Assembly: GCA_036244855.1 (NCBI GenBank)
Contig: BQKZ01005915.1
Location: forward strand, 1-37,458
DNA: 37,458 bases
Source: Temnopleurus reevesii
Lineage: Eukaryota > Echinodermata > Echinoidea > Temnopleuroida > Temnopleuridae
Direction: 5' to 3'
How positions within the stretch are numbered: the stretch's first letter is position 1; each line of letters opens with the position of its first letter. The position numbers and the translations under genes are program-made. Under the pieces are notes generated by a model. The model ran no database searches. It saw nothing but the letters and a program-made list of their open reading frames with translations, and was not told where the DNA came from. Positions 1 to 11,560 of the stretch are shown here, in pieces.

Positions 1-489
1 TTATTTCTTGCTAGTATTGGTTTCTGTGCTTCTTATAAAAAACACTCGAACGAGTATTGCCCTTTGGTATGTTTGCAGAATTGTGTAGGCTTACATTTTA
101 TTTCTTACAGTGACACTAATTGGACATGCAATCACGCCTACAGGCTAATCTCACGCTGTTGCTCAACTAAATTATCTTAAATTCGAACTATGAACGATGA
201 ATTGAATTTTTGTTTAATCTATGAACTTTGTACAATTGAAATTGAGAAAAATAACATTCAAATACGAGGTTTCAAATAGAAAAAGAGAGTGATATTTAAC
301 ATTTTGTTGATGCGGTTTGAAAGCAGGATGTGATCAGCCTGTTGATGTGACTGCCCTATTACGGTACGTAGTGGGATAGAGCTCTGACATGTCTGAAGGA
401 AATTGGCGATTGTCCAGGATTATCAAAATCATGATAATATATCCATAATTCCCTATTCATATTTCAAGACTTTGCTTGCTTAATCAAGA

Positions 490-524
490 TGATAATAATA
501 ATAATAGTAATCATCATCATCATC

Positions 525-590
<66 letters not shown>
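490..590. repeat. (AAT)n / (ATC)n microsatellite
   Basis: About 100 bp of GAT/AAT/ATC trinucleotides, mostly AAT. It adjoins the minus-strand SINE at 591-815 and is best read as that SINE's expanded simple-repeat tail. Confidence 0.9.
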
Positions 591-815
591 GATGCAATTT
601 GTATCTAGCGCATGCACGTATCCACTCTACTGAGTGCTCAAGGCGCTTTGCAATATTATTACCCTGGTTTTAGCCCGGCAGCCATCAGCGCACTTGGCAT
701 TTAAAGGAATAAATATTCCTGCCAGGTACCCATTCACCTCACCTGGGTTGAGTGCAGCACACTGTGGATGAATTTCTTGCTGAAGGAAATTGACGCCATG
801 GGTGGGATTCGAACA
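591..815 (-). mobile_element. tRNA-derived SINE, family A, truncated at the tRNA head
   Basis: The body matches, in reverse orientation, the copy at 30579: shared CACCTCACCTGGGTTGAGTG, GTGGATGAATTTCTTGCTGA and TAGCCCGGCAGCCA. On the minus strand a B-box-like GTTCGAATCC lies near 805-814, after which similarity stops, so the A-box part is missing. The tail is the AAT microsatellite at 490-590. Confidence 0.8.
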
Positions 816-1240
816 CATTTTAGTTTAATGGACCCCCCCCCCCCCTGCCATAACAAAACCCATTTTTCCTCTTTTTTTCCACCCCGGATGACTTTGTGAA
901 AAAAGAGAAGCTATGAATGTCCCCTCCCCTTGCCTTGAGACATCATGAATCCGCCCCCTGACTTCAATCTTAAATTTAGTCCATTTATTTTATTCTCAAG
1001 TCATGTTTCGTCATAAGCAAATGGTGTAAATTTGAGGATTTCAATTATTGAGTCGTGAAATTACTAAATTCCTATAATAGATTTCTTTTGGGGGGAACTT
1101 CCTCGTTACACAATAAAAACAATTTCTTCGTTAGAGAATTTTCCAGCCTTTCTGACTAGTTTATAACAGATTTAGCGCCTCATAAATTGTCTTTTTAATG
1201 ACATTTTTCAATAAGGAAGAACCATTTATCATAAAGCAAT

Positions 1241-1866
1241 TGTGAATCCCAGGAATTCCCCTTCATAAACATTGTAAATGGAAATGAATACATTACATTT
1301 ATATTTGTATTTTAATGATACAAAATGTGAACTTGTTTCCATTTTTCTCCCACTATTCAAAGTGAAAAATATGAAAAACATGATTGAAAATCCAAGCATA
1401 GGAGTGGATAACAATTCATAAATTTATTTGTAAATCCCTGGAAATCCCCTTCCTAATTTGTTGTTTAAATTGAAATGAATGAATTTTATTTATATTCATA
1501 CTTCACTGATACGAAATGTGAACTTTGTTTCCCTTTTTTCACACTATTCAAAGTGAAAAGATATGGAAAACGTGTCTGATTGAAAATCCAAGCATTTGAG
1601 TGAATGACAATTCACAATTAATTTGTGAATCTCTGGAAATCCCCTTCCTAAACATTATCAATGGAAATGAATGAATGAATTTTATTTATATTCATATTTT
1701 ATGATTTGAAATGTGGAATTTGTTTCCCTTTTTCTCACACTATTCAAAATGAACAAAAAATGAGTATTAAAGGGGAGCCATATGAATATGGTAACATATT
1801 GATAGGATTTTTTTATGAAACGTGATTGAAAATTTGAGCATAAATGTGAATAACAATTTACAATTT
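1241..1866. repeat. Three tandem ~190-bp units
   Basis: Direct repeats start at 1241, 1429 and 1624 (188, 195 and ~243 bp). Each has GTGAATC..GGAAATCCCC near its start, then AATGGAAATGAAT, ATTTATATT, a TTGTTTCC..TTTTTCTC block, CACTATTCAAAGTGAA and GATTGAAAATCCAAGCAT. The third unit carries an insertion of roughly 50 bp near 1750-1815. The copies are clearly diverged, so this is an old array. Confidence 0.85.
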
Positions 1867-2541
1867 TCGCATTTGATTGAAGGGTAACCCGGCCATGTCC
1901 TATATCATTGTAATCTCATTGAATGAAGAAAATCATATTACTAAACAGTGTAAATTTTGAGCAAAATGTGATACTCCTCTCAATTAGTTATGAATATTCA
2001 AGGATATGATGTCCGCTGATGATGAGAATCCTTAAATTGGCAACAGTCGGACAGTGGCATAATTGGTGACAAAACTTGCGGACAACTCCCCACTCATTTT
2101 ATGCATACAACTTTTAAAAATTTGATAAATGTTTAAAAGAAATGAATAAATAATGATAACAATCGAATAAAATATAATAGAGGTTCAACGTGATTCGTTA
2201 CAAAATGCATAACAAAACATTTTATCGTCTTTTCTGAAAAAAAGGTGAAACTTGGTATGCACAATGAATGGAGATATGCCCGACATGACGTCACATATTC
2301 CATCAAAGTTGCCGAACCTACAGATCACCATCAGTAGCAGTAATCGTGCTACTGCAGGAATCTTGAAGGGTCTTTCATGTTCAAGGGATTATCCGATTAT
2401 GTTTGTTGGATTTTTCTCCATCTGACAGGGTCAACTATTCAGTTTACCTTCCAGTCCGCATTCACTATGGGACTCTGATAATAACCTTTTGCTTCTCTAG
2501 AGTATACCACCATTTCAATTTTATGTTTGTCATTTATATTT

Positions 2542-2859
2542 ATTGGCCCGTATTCCGATAGCGAGGTTTAAGTTAACCCTGGTCTAAATCTGTGGTTTAA
2601 GTATGGAGAGCCAAAAGAGGCTTGAATCTATAATAGTCGTTGTTTAATTTACCAGCACATTTGGCACTCATATTATTTAAAACTGTCTCAGAATAAAAAC
2701 TTCAATAGCTTTCTACATTATTAGAGTATGGGAAAAGAGAGCAGTTAACATACGAATTATTCATTGTAAATCAAATTTTGGCACTTTTGGCTACCCATAT
2801 TTAAACCACAGATTTAGACCAGGGTTAACTTAAACCTCGCTATCGGAATACGGGCCAAT
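2542..2859. mobile_element. Foldback MITE with perfect 59-bp terminal inverted repeats
   Basis: The left arm 2542-2600 (starting ATTGGCCCGTATTCCGATAG) is the exact reverse complement of 2801-2859. Weaker inverted similarity continues about 20 bp inward (AGCCAAAAG on both arms). The centre is AT-rich and non-coding. No target-site duplication longer than 1-2 bases can be seen. Confidence 0.9.
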
Positions 2860-2861
2860 TG

Positions 2862-2951
2862 TGTTGTGAATTTTGTAAGTATACTGTATATTAAAATGTA
2901 TTGTGATGTTTAAAATGGAAAAATAAAGTAATTGAATTGAGTTGAATTGAA
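2862..2951 (+). mobile_element. Possible non-LTR element 3' end with (TTGAA)n tail
   Basis: A segment ending GGAAAAATAAAGTAATTGAA and then a (TTGAA/TTGAG)n tail to 2951. It resembles, in the opposite orientation, the end at 11253. It abuts the foldback element that ends at 2859. Confidence 0.35.
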
Positions 2952-3246
2952 GATGTCAGATGAACAGAAGAAAACATGGGTCAAAGAGGAAAACAATAAA
3001 AATGTTTGTACGCTTACTTGTTTGTTTAATTTTGTTTACTTGTTTGTCTGCTTGTAATTGTTTCCCGTTCTGCGCATAATGATGATCTATCATCCAATGT
3101 ACGCTGATTTATGCTGGCTGTCATGTACACGCCTACTGAGTGAATGTTTACAAGGAACTAACCTCTTACAAAAGTCGTAAAATCGTTTTGCATTTTTAAA
3201 CTTCCGGGACTGCAGAGTTAGCTCACCATAGTCATAATGTTCTTAA

Positions 3247-3754
3247 AGCCCAAATACAGTTTTGATAAAGATTCAAAATGTGAATTCTACGGGCTGTTTA
3301 AAATGACATATATCTTCCACACATTTTAAGACCAAAGCATTTTTTTATACGATCTGGTTCTTTTTGAAAATTTGAATTTGACCATTTAAATCATATTTAG
3401 CGCTCTCTCTTGGTAATAACAATATTTTGTTTGTTGTCGGGCATATGCGAGGTTATTTCCGAGATTTTACAAACGAATGATGAAAAGTTATACGCAAAAA
3501 TTACATTCTGAAATGTATATCTAATTCTGTGCATGAGCGGTATCCCTTATCACGAATTAAACTATTGGTTCAGTATGGGGGTACCCCATATTGAGATTTT
3601 TTTTCACATTTTAGGTTATAACTTAACCAAAACTCATTTATTTTTCACACAATTGGTTGTGTAATGTTCAAGATACTATATTTCATTTTATTCAGATTTA
3701 AAGACAAAATTTGGAGACAAAAATATTAACGTTTACCAAAACTTTACTTGGGCT
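3247..3754. mobile_element. 508-bp element flanked by TTAA, piggyBac-like MITE candidate
   Basis: Terminal inverted repeats of about 27 bp with few mismatches: left AGCCCAAATACAGTTTTGAT, right (reverse complement) AGCCCAAGTAAAGTTTTGGT. Direct TTAA copies flank the element at 3243-3246 and 3755-3758. A TTAA target duplication is the hallmark of piggyBac elements. No transposase frame is present, so the element would be non-autonomous. Confidence 0.6.
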
Positions 3755-3759
3755 TTAAC

Positions 3760-6700
3760 GATTTTAATCCTCCTTCGTTTTTCTTTTCGACCTCTTCCTG
3801 CTCTGAGTTACACGCTAAGTCCGTTTTTATTACAAGGAAAAAACAGGGACGTTTTTATTCTTTTTTTTCTTTTAAATGCTTCCGTTTTCCTTGCAAGTAA
3901 ACACATTGTGTTTGGCTAGCATGCGTCGAATACAAAATTCACTTCCTTGTAGATCAATACAGTTGCGGCTTTCTGTTTTCTTTTCATTTTTACTTCTCCT
4001 TTTTTGCAACATTCCCCTGAAATGATTTTAAAATCAATGTCACTATGATAATACTTAAAGCTCTGTCACAAATTGCCGCATCATTCACATATAGACAGGG
4101 GAGGCTCTTGACTAACGCTGCATGCATTGAGCTTCCTCTTGACGCAGGCACGTCTTTGTGTCACCCAAGCTTTGCTGAATATTCATTGCGCATATGAACC
4201 GATTATACTAAGTTATGAATTTACATTCATATTATACCCGTCAGAGACGACATTCAACAGCAACATGGTAGTCCCTGCGCGCAAAAAAAAAATCAAACGC
4301 AGCAAAAAAAAAGTTTAGCCCTTAATTAAAAGTAGTTTTAACGGGGAAGTGTCTGGTAAGAAAATTGGCAGGTAATGTTTACCAACTATCTAACGAGCTT
4401 GTGTGTAATAATTAGCAAAATGCCATATTCTATGAGTAAGATAACATACAACTATATCCCGTTAAAAAGTAATATGACATTCATTAACCATGACTATAGA
4501 ATCGATATGAACGATTCATTTTTATTTCTTCTGTCGTATACTTTGCAAACCTCCTTTGTAATTCTTCCTCCACTAAATTCAAAAAATATCTATTGTTCCA
4601 AAGGGTGGAAAAGAAGTGATTGTGTATTGTTTTGTTTCCATACACCCATTTCACTAATAGCCAACGACCCCAAGGTCAATTGTTAAGAAATATGCATTCA
4701 TATTTCTGTGGAATGTATATAAGGTTCATGACTGTTTCAACGAATTCGTCATCCTGACTGGAACATAGACGTGTCGACTGAAAACAACCATCACATTCCA
4801 CTAGAATGACCATATAAATAAATCCTAGTCTGTAGATTAAGGCCCTTTTTAGTAGATATTTTCGGTTATGAAAATTGGCAGACAAGTGGTGGTCGAAAAT
4901 ATCGTCCTCTTTTCAGGAAGCGACGGCAACCAAAGGATGGTGTTTTGTGAGAGCAAATCTTCCCGATATAGCAACGATTCAGATGGTACCCTATTGGTAA
5001 TTCTACAGAGGAAGAGCCTCCTGATAATGAAACCGTGTGTTGTCTTATGCAGCAAATGCGCAAAACACGGGGGTGCTTTGGAGACTCGACTCACTCCCCC
5101 CCCCCCCCCCCTGGTTTTGGGGCTCCATTTTTTTTTTTGCAAATTTAGTTTTTTCTTACCAGTGATGGAGGGGCATATCGAATGTATGGAATATATACTG
5201 CGTTTTCTTTCTTTTTTTCAACTCCTCGAGGGGGGGGGGAGGCTCAAAATTTCAAATCGCTCGGGCGCCTAGGTTTGCAAATCCTGAGTGCGCGCTTGCA
5301 ACGGCACACCTTTGGTTGTACAATATTAACAAAATAAATAGAAGGGTATGAGACTACCCGTTCATAAAAACATGAGCAAACTAACTTACATGCACAACAT
5401 ACAGGTAAATGCCTATGTTGGTAGCATCAGCCCATTTTCTCATCCTGGTAGATTAAATTTTTCACCATTCTCTAGTTTTCTAATGATAACAGGAGGTTTG
5501 GGCTTCATAATCGGGCACGACATCTTGTGGATACAATTAAATATTTCCGTCCTGAGCAGGACATGCCGAGCTGTGGAATATTATAAGTTGTAAAGATGAA
5601 GAAATAATCAGTTGATTTGAAATGTCCGGAACGGAAACACAGTGATAGTCCATGCACTGGCGATTCCTGATGAGATAATTGGTATGTTATTTAATGTGAG
5701 AGAGATGTGGATGTTTAATATTCTTATATGAATCAAAATATCAGAATGTAGTTGTTTTCTTCTTTTTTTTTTGGGGGGGGGGGGTTGTAGTCCTCAAAAC
5801 TATCTTGCTGTACCATTTGAAACATACCTTGTGATTGTGTAGGAAGTGAAATGATTAATGAAGAAGAAAAATGAACACAGTTATGAATGGCCTCGTGTAC
5901 CGGTGCGATGGTTATAGTTATCATTTAGTTCTCATATCTAATATTCACACATGAATATGGTTAAATTGTATTTTTCATCACTTAGGGCCTATACTTATCC
6001 ATTTTACAAAATTCATTTCAGATCTTTCTTTTTCTACCCTTTCGTTTTGAATNCTCTCTCTTTATCTCTTTCACACTTCTACAATTCAGTTTGGTAGAGA
6101 AGGAGGAAGATCTATACTAATTCATACTTGTAGAAACGAGGAAATAAAGTAATGAAAAGGAACAACAAAACCACTATCCAAATATAAGGAAGTTATCTAT
6201 GGTTGGAAGAGTTCTCCGTAAAAAAAAAGATAAATGGATATCGAAAATTAAAACAAAACTGAAAAATGATAATTGGAAAAAAAAACTGTTTGAAAAGGAG
6301 ATGCCTCTGGTAATATGATTTTACCTTTTTTACATTCACAATTTGAAAAAAAAAAAAGAATCACAATTCACGATTTAAAAGAAAATCTACATCAAGCGAA
6401 ATCACCCATGCGGTTTGCAACTCAGAGACTACATGAAGGTGTCTGCATGACGTCATCAGGAGAAAGGACAGCGGGCGCTGTTGTTCAATCATTGACGAGT
6501 AAGCGATGAGTCATTGGGTTTGGAATGTGTCTGGTTTGGGGTAGCCCTTGGTCACCCAGACAACGACTCGGTGAGATTGGTTATTCACCATTAATCATAT
6601 TTTATCATCCTAAAAAAAATCATAAATTTTACATTATGGCGTTTGTGAGAGTTATTTATTGAGATATGTTAATCCATTGGTTCACTTCCGTAATTTATTT

Positions 6701-6770
6701 TTAGTTTTCTTTGCTTTCACTTGCCCTCTCTAATTATACTTTACTCCAAATTTCTTCATATTTTTCAGCC
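3760..6770. other. No gene recognised; AT-rich intergenic or intronic DNA
   Basis: Open frames (for example 4375-4686 and 4868-5272) lack protein-like composition or any recognisable family. Poly-C (5097-5110) and poly-G (5229-5239, 5772-5784) runs are present. Confidence 0.6.
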
Positions 6771-6772
6771 AT

Positions 6773-7065
6773 TTGTTTTTCTCCTCCTCCTCCTTCTTCT
6801 TCTTCTTCTTCTTCTTCTTCTTCTTCTTCGTCATTGTCTTCTTTTTCTTCTTCTTCTCTCTCCTAGCTTCCTCATATTCTTTTTCGTCATCTTCATTGTC
6901 ATCCTCTTCTTCGTCTTTTCTTCTTCATTTTCCATACATCATCAGCATCACTCCTCCTGCCTTTTCTCCTTTTCCTTTGTCTTTTCTACATTCTGTCTTT
7001 CTTATCATTTTCTTTTCTCCTTCTCTAACCTCTCCTTCTTCTCCTTCGTCCCTTTTTTCGGTTCT
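6773..7065. repeat. Polypyrimidine tract with (CTT)n core
   Basis: About 290 bp almost entirely C/T on the plus strand, with a clean (CTT)n run near 6794-6829. The frames inside are low-complexity Ser/Phe/Leu runs and are not genes. Confidence 0.85.
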
Positions 7066-7109
7066 CCCGAAATAATGATGGAAGAAAATCGGCAAATTCC
7101 ACAATAATG

Positions 7110-7204
7110 GATTTTAAGATCCCATATATGTCTTGGCCTCTTCATGTGCACATTGTATTGGATATTGTGCCAATAAATTTGTTTGGTTTGATTTGATTTG
7201 ATTT
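7110..7204 (+). mobile_element. Possible 3' terminus of a non-LTR element with (TTTGA)n tail
   Basis: AATAAATTTG is followed by GGTTTGATTTGATTTGATTT at about 7185-7204. An AATAAA-like signal followed by a pentamer tail is typical of invertebrate LINE 3' ends. No coding part is attached. Confidence 0.35.
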
Positions 7205-7390
7205 ACATAGTTGAATCAGATGTGTTCTACAATGCAATCATCAACATTTCCTCTTGACTCGTGCGGTTTTTTAATTGATGATTGATGATGATGATGATGA
7301 TGCTGATGGTGGTGGTGATGGTAATGGTGACAACGATAATAATAAATTGATGGTAAAGATGCTGTTACAAAATCTTTATGATGCTGCTCG

Positions 7391-7449
<59 letters not shown>

Positions 7450-7450
7450 G
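7391..7450. repeat. (GAT)n microsatellite upstream of the LINE relic
   Basis: Near-perfect run of about 19-20 GAT units. A shorter run is at 7277-7303. The GAT runs here and at 7669 bracket the retrotransposon relic, which suggests insertion into, or expansion of, a GAT tract. Confidence 0.9.
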
Positions 7451-7453
7451 TGA

Positions 7454-7642
7454 TTTAATGCCAACATGCACCGCTGGGGACTCCGGGAATCATCAGCCTG
7501 TGTCTGTGGAGCAGGTGAACAGACCGCAGACCACATCATCTACGACTGCCCGGTACTCCAACCACCTAATGGGATGACTGACCTATCGAACCTCTGTGAT
7601 GCCCAGACTGACTGGCTCACCCAACTGCAGGATGTGGCATAA
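7454..7642 (+). pseudogene. 3' end of a non-LTR retrotransposon polyprotein (5'-truncated LINE)
   Basis: In the frame of the ATG at 7466 the sequence reads NMHRWGLRESSACVCGAG, then EQTADHIIYDCPVLQ, and ends at TAA 7640-7642. The layout (W-G-L, then C-x-C-G, x-Q-T-x-D-H-I, then C-P) is the typical C-terminal tail of non-LTR retrotransposon reverse-transcriptase proteins. The frame closes upstream at a TGA inside the GAT repeat, so only about 60 codons remain. A short 3' sequence leads straight into a (GAT)n run at 7669, which may be the element's simple-repeat tail. The clade cannot be assigned from this piece. Confidence 0.7.
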
Positions 7643-7666
7643 AACACTACTACACTCATACGAAAG

Positions 7667-7670
7667 ATGG

Positions 7671-7709
<39 letters not shown>

Positions 7710-7765
7710 CGATGATGATGATGATGAAGATGATGATGATGATGAAGATGATGATGATGATGATT
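7667..7765. repeat. (GAT)n microsatellite downstream of the LINE relic
   Basis: About 95 bp of GAT units with scattered GAC and GAA variants. It begins about 25 bp after the retrotransposon stop codon, so it may be the 3' simple-repeat tail of that insertion. Confidence 0.9.
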
Positions 7766-7859
7766 AAATTGAGATTGATGAAATTGAGATTGAAAATGTT
7801 GTTGTTTGTGACGATCATGACGATTATGATAAAGGATCCATCAATATTTCAATCATGAC

Positions 7860-9545
7860 ATTTACTGATAGATGGCGCTAGACCTAAATTTATCGCTGCA
7901 GATTCTGTCCTCCAACACAAATGATAAGACTGCAACCATGATAAAAAGGTCAAGATTTCAAAACAATGATTCAAGTCTGATATAATTTCACTTTAATTTC
8001 ATTAAAGCTTTATTTGATTTTACAGTAAAATAAATGTAAAGTGATTGGCCAAATTATTTTGTTTGTACGGGTTTGTGATAATATTAACATTAAAAGTAGT
8101 GTATTAGGTTTTAAACAAACTAATCAACCTGGTTTTGCAGGCTTTTTATCTAGTACTGATTAATCTATTTCTTACGCAATCCTTCTGTATTAATTCATAC
8201 ATTGTTACCCTATCTATTTAGATATTCCTTACAATATATCGCTGGAAAGAAAGATATATATAATTTTGTTTAAAATGTATTTATCGATGTTGATGAAATT
8301 GATTGACGAAATAGTAAAATGATTGTTGACATTTTGGATTTAGCAGGGGAAATACTTGAATGCTCTAAAAATCACGATAGGTCTATCTATTTTTTTAAAA
8401 CAAATCAAATGGAATGTTAGGTGTTTCCCTTGCAATTTTATCAAAATCACTAACTAGTTAAATGGATTTTGTGCTAAATGCGGTGATCAAACTGTATGTT
8501 TTGAAAATACAACTGTAGTAAAAAAAAAAAAAAAAATAATAATAATAATAATAAATAAATTTTAAAAAAATTAAAAAATCGCGGGAACAATTTCATGTAC
8601 GTTTATTTTACCCTCCATATAAGTGTAAGACTGTATCAAACTAATGCAACGTTTAAAAGATACGTAACACTTGTCAATGGAATAGGATTCATTATATATA
8701 GTGTAAACAAATCATTAGAATGCAGAGTTATATGATTATTTGATGTATAGGGTCGGTATAGATGAAGCAACCGACGAAAAATAAAACAAGTGATTACCAA
8801 GACTGAAACAGCGCCATCTAACGATCCGAAAATTCTTCATCACGCCCCATGCTCCCAACAGATCACAACAATAACTATGATAACTCCAGCAACAGTAATT
8901 AATCTTTGTGTCTAAAGAACGAATAAAAATTGGATATACATGTAATTAGAAACTCGCCAATTGTTTTCCGATTGTCGAACCCTGGAATTAATGAATCGGG
9001 TTTCTTTAGAGATCATCGATCCCTCAGAATAACTAGCGTATTATTTTGTTTTCCGCCTTGTATGAATTCTGTGCAAAATCAAATGTTCGATGTGAAAATC
9101 GTTTTGAAAATAGTTTAAATTAAATGAGAAAATCTGTCTGATATTGGATAAAAAAATAACACGAGTAAAAATCAGTTTGATTCAGTATGGGTCTCTTATA
9201 AAAAAATTTCAAACGAACAGAACTGATATAGATTTAACATGTTTGTGTCAAATTTGAACGGGACACAACATATACTGGTCTTTTGAATCGGCTTTATAGA
9301 AACTAGTTTAGTAGAAGCCGCCTTTGAATTTGACGAGGTCTAACAACCTTGCGATGTGCGGTGTCCACAACCTTGTTAAACCGCCATCTGACAAATTTAA
9401 CATCTGCACGAATAGCCAATATAAACTTATTACAAATATATTTCATAAATATCCCAAAATATCCATTTTGTGTCTATTTATGTCAAGTTCATTGGATAAT
9501 ACTCATAAAAATCATAAAATAGCCATGGACATCTTCCTGTCCGAA
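7860..9545. other. No gene or clear repeat recognised apart from the 8520 A-rich run
   Basis: AT-rich sequence with no long frames. Confidence 0.6.
8520..8560. repeat. Poly-A / (AAT)n run
   Basis: A16 followed by AATAATAATAATAATAAAT. It may be the tail of a decayed retroposon, but no body is recognisable upstream. Confidence 0.7.
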
Positions 9546-9547
9546 TT

Positions 9548-9788
9548 TAAAGGCCGACTCACACCTTTGCGTTTTTTAGCCTTCGTCGGCCCTGCGATTT
9601 TGAAAATTAAAACGCTCCCCGGACGCAGGTCATACGGAGGACTGACCGTAGGCGTACGCTCCTTGAGCGTAAGCCGAACGTCAGTCTTCCGTCTAATCCC
9701 CGTACGCTGTGCGTCCAGGGAGCGTTTTTTAATTTCTAAAAACGCTGGGCTGACGAAGGTTAAGATCGCAAAGGTGTGAGTCGGCTTA
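9548..9788. mobile_element. MITE family F, copy 1
   Basis: Long inverted repeats: the left arm (GGCCGACTCACACCTTTGCG, then TTCGTCGGCC) mirrors the right arm (CGCAAAGGTGTGAGTCGGCT). The centre holds the family core GGACTGACCG..GTACGCTCCTTGAGCG..AACGTCAGTC. Related copies are at 15831, 16606 and 21541. Confidence 0.85.
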
Positions 9789-10183
9789 TCCACGTATACT
9801 TTTTTGGGGGGAGGAAGAGGAAAATGAAAATATAAACCAATCAAAATCCTATTTATATGGAAGGATGAATAGCTGGATGTCTGCCAGTCAGGTCTGTTGC
9901 CAGCGCTCTAAATATTGCAGTCACGGAATACTTCATATGGTGCTAATCTATCAACTCTACGATGTAAAAGAAAAACATGTTATTCTAATTCGGCATCTAT
10001 ATTCCTTACATGAGGTTGGAAAGCATCTAATATTGTTAGAACAAGACAAGAGAGGAAACAAGAGAGGAATTAGATTTTCTGATCCAAAACCGACATGTAG
10101 AATAATGTATTGTTTTAATACGGAAATACATTAAACTGTATGTTAATCATGTTAACATAACCCGATTTGAACAACTTTAAGTA

Positions 10184-10545
10184 TGTGTTGGTGTTCTTCT
10201 AACACTGTCCGTGTGCGTGCTCAACATTAACACCGAGTTGGTGTTATATTAACACTTTCCTTCTAAAAGAGACAATACGCTAATACAATATTTAGACATC
10301 ACAACGCGGTGTTAATCCATTAAAATTACACTGCGGAGACCATGGTGTTAATTGAACAACAATTCATTTCAACCAATACATTTCTCTTACTTCATCATAA
10401 CGTGGCAAAATAATGAACATACTTTTGTAATAAGTTTACAATTACAAATTCAATATCTACGGTACGGTATGTATGGGAAAATATCAGTGTCGTGAATAAA
10501 AAACTTTTCTGGTGTTGTACTAGAATCGGTGTTAAACTCCTTTTC
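10184..10545. repeat. GTGTTAA-rich repetitive segment
   Basis: Recurring TTAACACC / GGTGTTAA words (AACACCGAGTTGGTGTTATA, CGCGGTGTTAATCC, ATGGTGTTAATTG, TCGGTGTTAAACTCC). It looks like a decayed element built of short inverted copies. Boundaries are approximate. Confidence 0.4.
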
Positions 10546-10814
10546 AGTGCATATATCATACCCTCAACTTTACCCCATGGAAACCTTGAAAATCAAGTTT
10601 TAATTGAATTCGGTCTTTGAGGAAATCATTCATTACCTGGCTGTTTGGAAAGAAAATTTCTTGATCAAGGCAAAAGTGAGAAAGATGGGTCAAAATCTAG
10701 ATGCTTTTCAGAATCAGTTGATGTTATTTCCAATGCTTTTTTGTATTGTGAATTACAGACGCATGGAGGGGAAGAATCACGTCCTTTTTTTTTTATATAT
10801 CTTGTTCTTACATT

Positions 10815-11062
10815 ATGTGTGGCTCAGTGGTAGAGCGTCTGCCCCATGAACGAAAGGTCGTGGGTTCGATCCCCGGCCGGGTCATACCAAAAACCTATAA
10901 AAAATGAGACCATCTGCCTTCTTGCCAGGCGCTCGGCATTAAAGAAAGGAGAAGGGTAATAATAACTTTATGTTATGCAGGGGTCACTGGAAGAGCAGCT
11001 AACTTACAGCTGAATGTGGCTACCCTGGGTAAATAAGACATTATTATTATTATTATTATTTA
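10815..11062 (+). mobile_element. tRNA-derived SINE, family B
   Basis: A-box TGGCTCAGTGG at 10820-10830 and B-box GGTTCGATCC at 10863-10872 form a tRNA-like head. An unrelated body follows (AGGGGTCACTGGAAGAGCAG, GTGGCTACCCTGGGTAAATA), with an (ATT)n tail at 11040-11062. The body differs from family A, so this is a separate lineage. Confidence 0.82.
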
Positions 11063-11252
11063 TGTGGTTGTTAACTTCTTATGTGAAATTGTTTACTTTT
11101 TATCAAATATTCCCAAGATGTTTCAGAATAAAAGCCTTGGGCTTTTCCACTCTCAGTGACTTTCACACCCTCCAGTTTTCAGTACGTTCGGTGGTATCTG
11201 CAACAGACAGCCAACACAAAAATTGGTTAACTTAATTTAGCAGACTACTTTC

Positions 11253-11560
11253 TCAATTCAATTCAATTCAAAATAACATTTATTTTTTCCTTCAACATCA
11301 GAAGTAAATCAGTGATGTACAGTGTAGGAATTTACAATTGTAATCAAATTATAGGGTAATTAGAACATGAATCATTAAGGCACGCAAACAAAATTGAAGG
11401 AAAAGGGCGCAGATCCAGAAGCAGAGCTTGTGTTGGATGCGCCGATAAATACAACAAAGACCATGTCAGAAGTATACCCCTTTTGTTGGGCAGGGGGTAA
11501 TTTTGGATCATGTTTTCGAAAAGACAAGTTATGACCATTTCGAGCAATTGGCCGTAGTTT
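11253..11560 (-). mobile_element. Possible non-LTR element 3' end with (TTGAA)n tail, minus strand
   Basis: Plus-strand TCAATTCAATTCAATTCAAA followed by AATAACATTTATTTTTTCC. On the minus strand this is an AAATAAATGTTATTT signal and then a TTGAA-repeat tail. The upstream extent is uncertain and no reverse-transcriptase motif is visible. Confidence 0.35.

Noticed and set aside
1241..1866. CRISPR-like array
   Set aside because: Units are ~190 bp, diverged and without short identical repeats plus unique spacers; the DNA is clearly eukaryotic.
4375..4686. 103-codon frame
   Set aside because: AT-rich composition and no recognisable motif or neighbouring exon; length is within chance for this DNA.
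6721..7107. 128- and 100-codon Leu/Ser/Phe-rich frames
   Set aside because: Low-complexity products of the polypyrimidine tract, started at non-ATG codons or inside the repeat.
7216..7858. His-, Asp-, Met- and Ile-rich frames in the GAT repeats
   Set aside because: They are microsatellite translations. The only supported coding relic there is the LINE tail in a different frame.
9324..9844. Frames of 151 and 110 codons on the two strands
   Set aside because: They run through an F-family MITE whose inverted arms happen to stay open; no protein family is seen.
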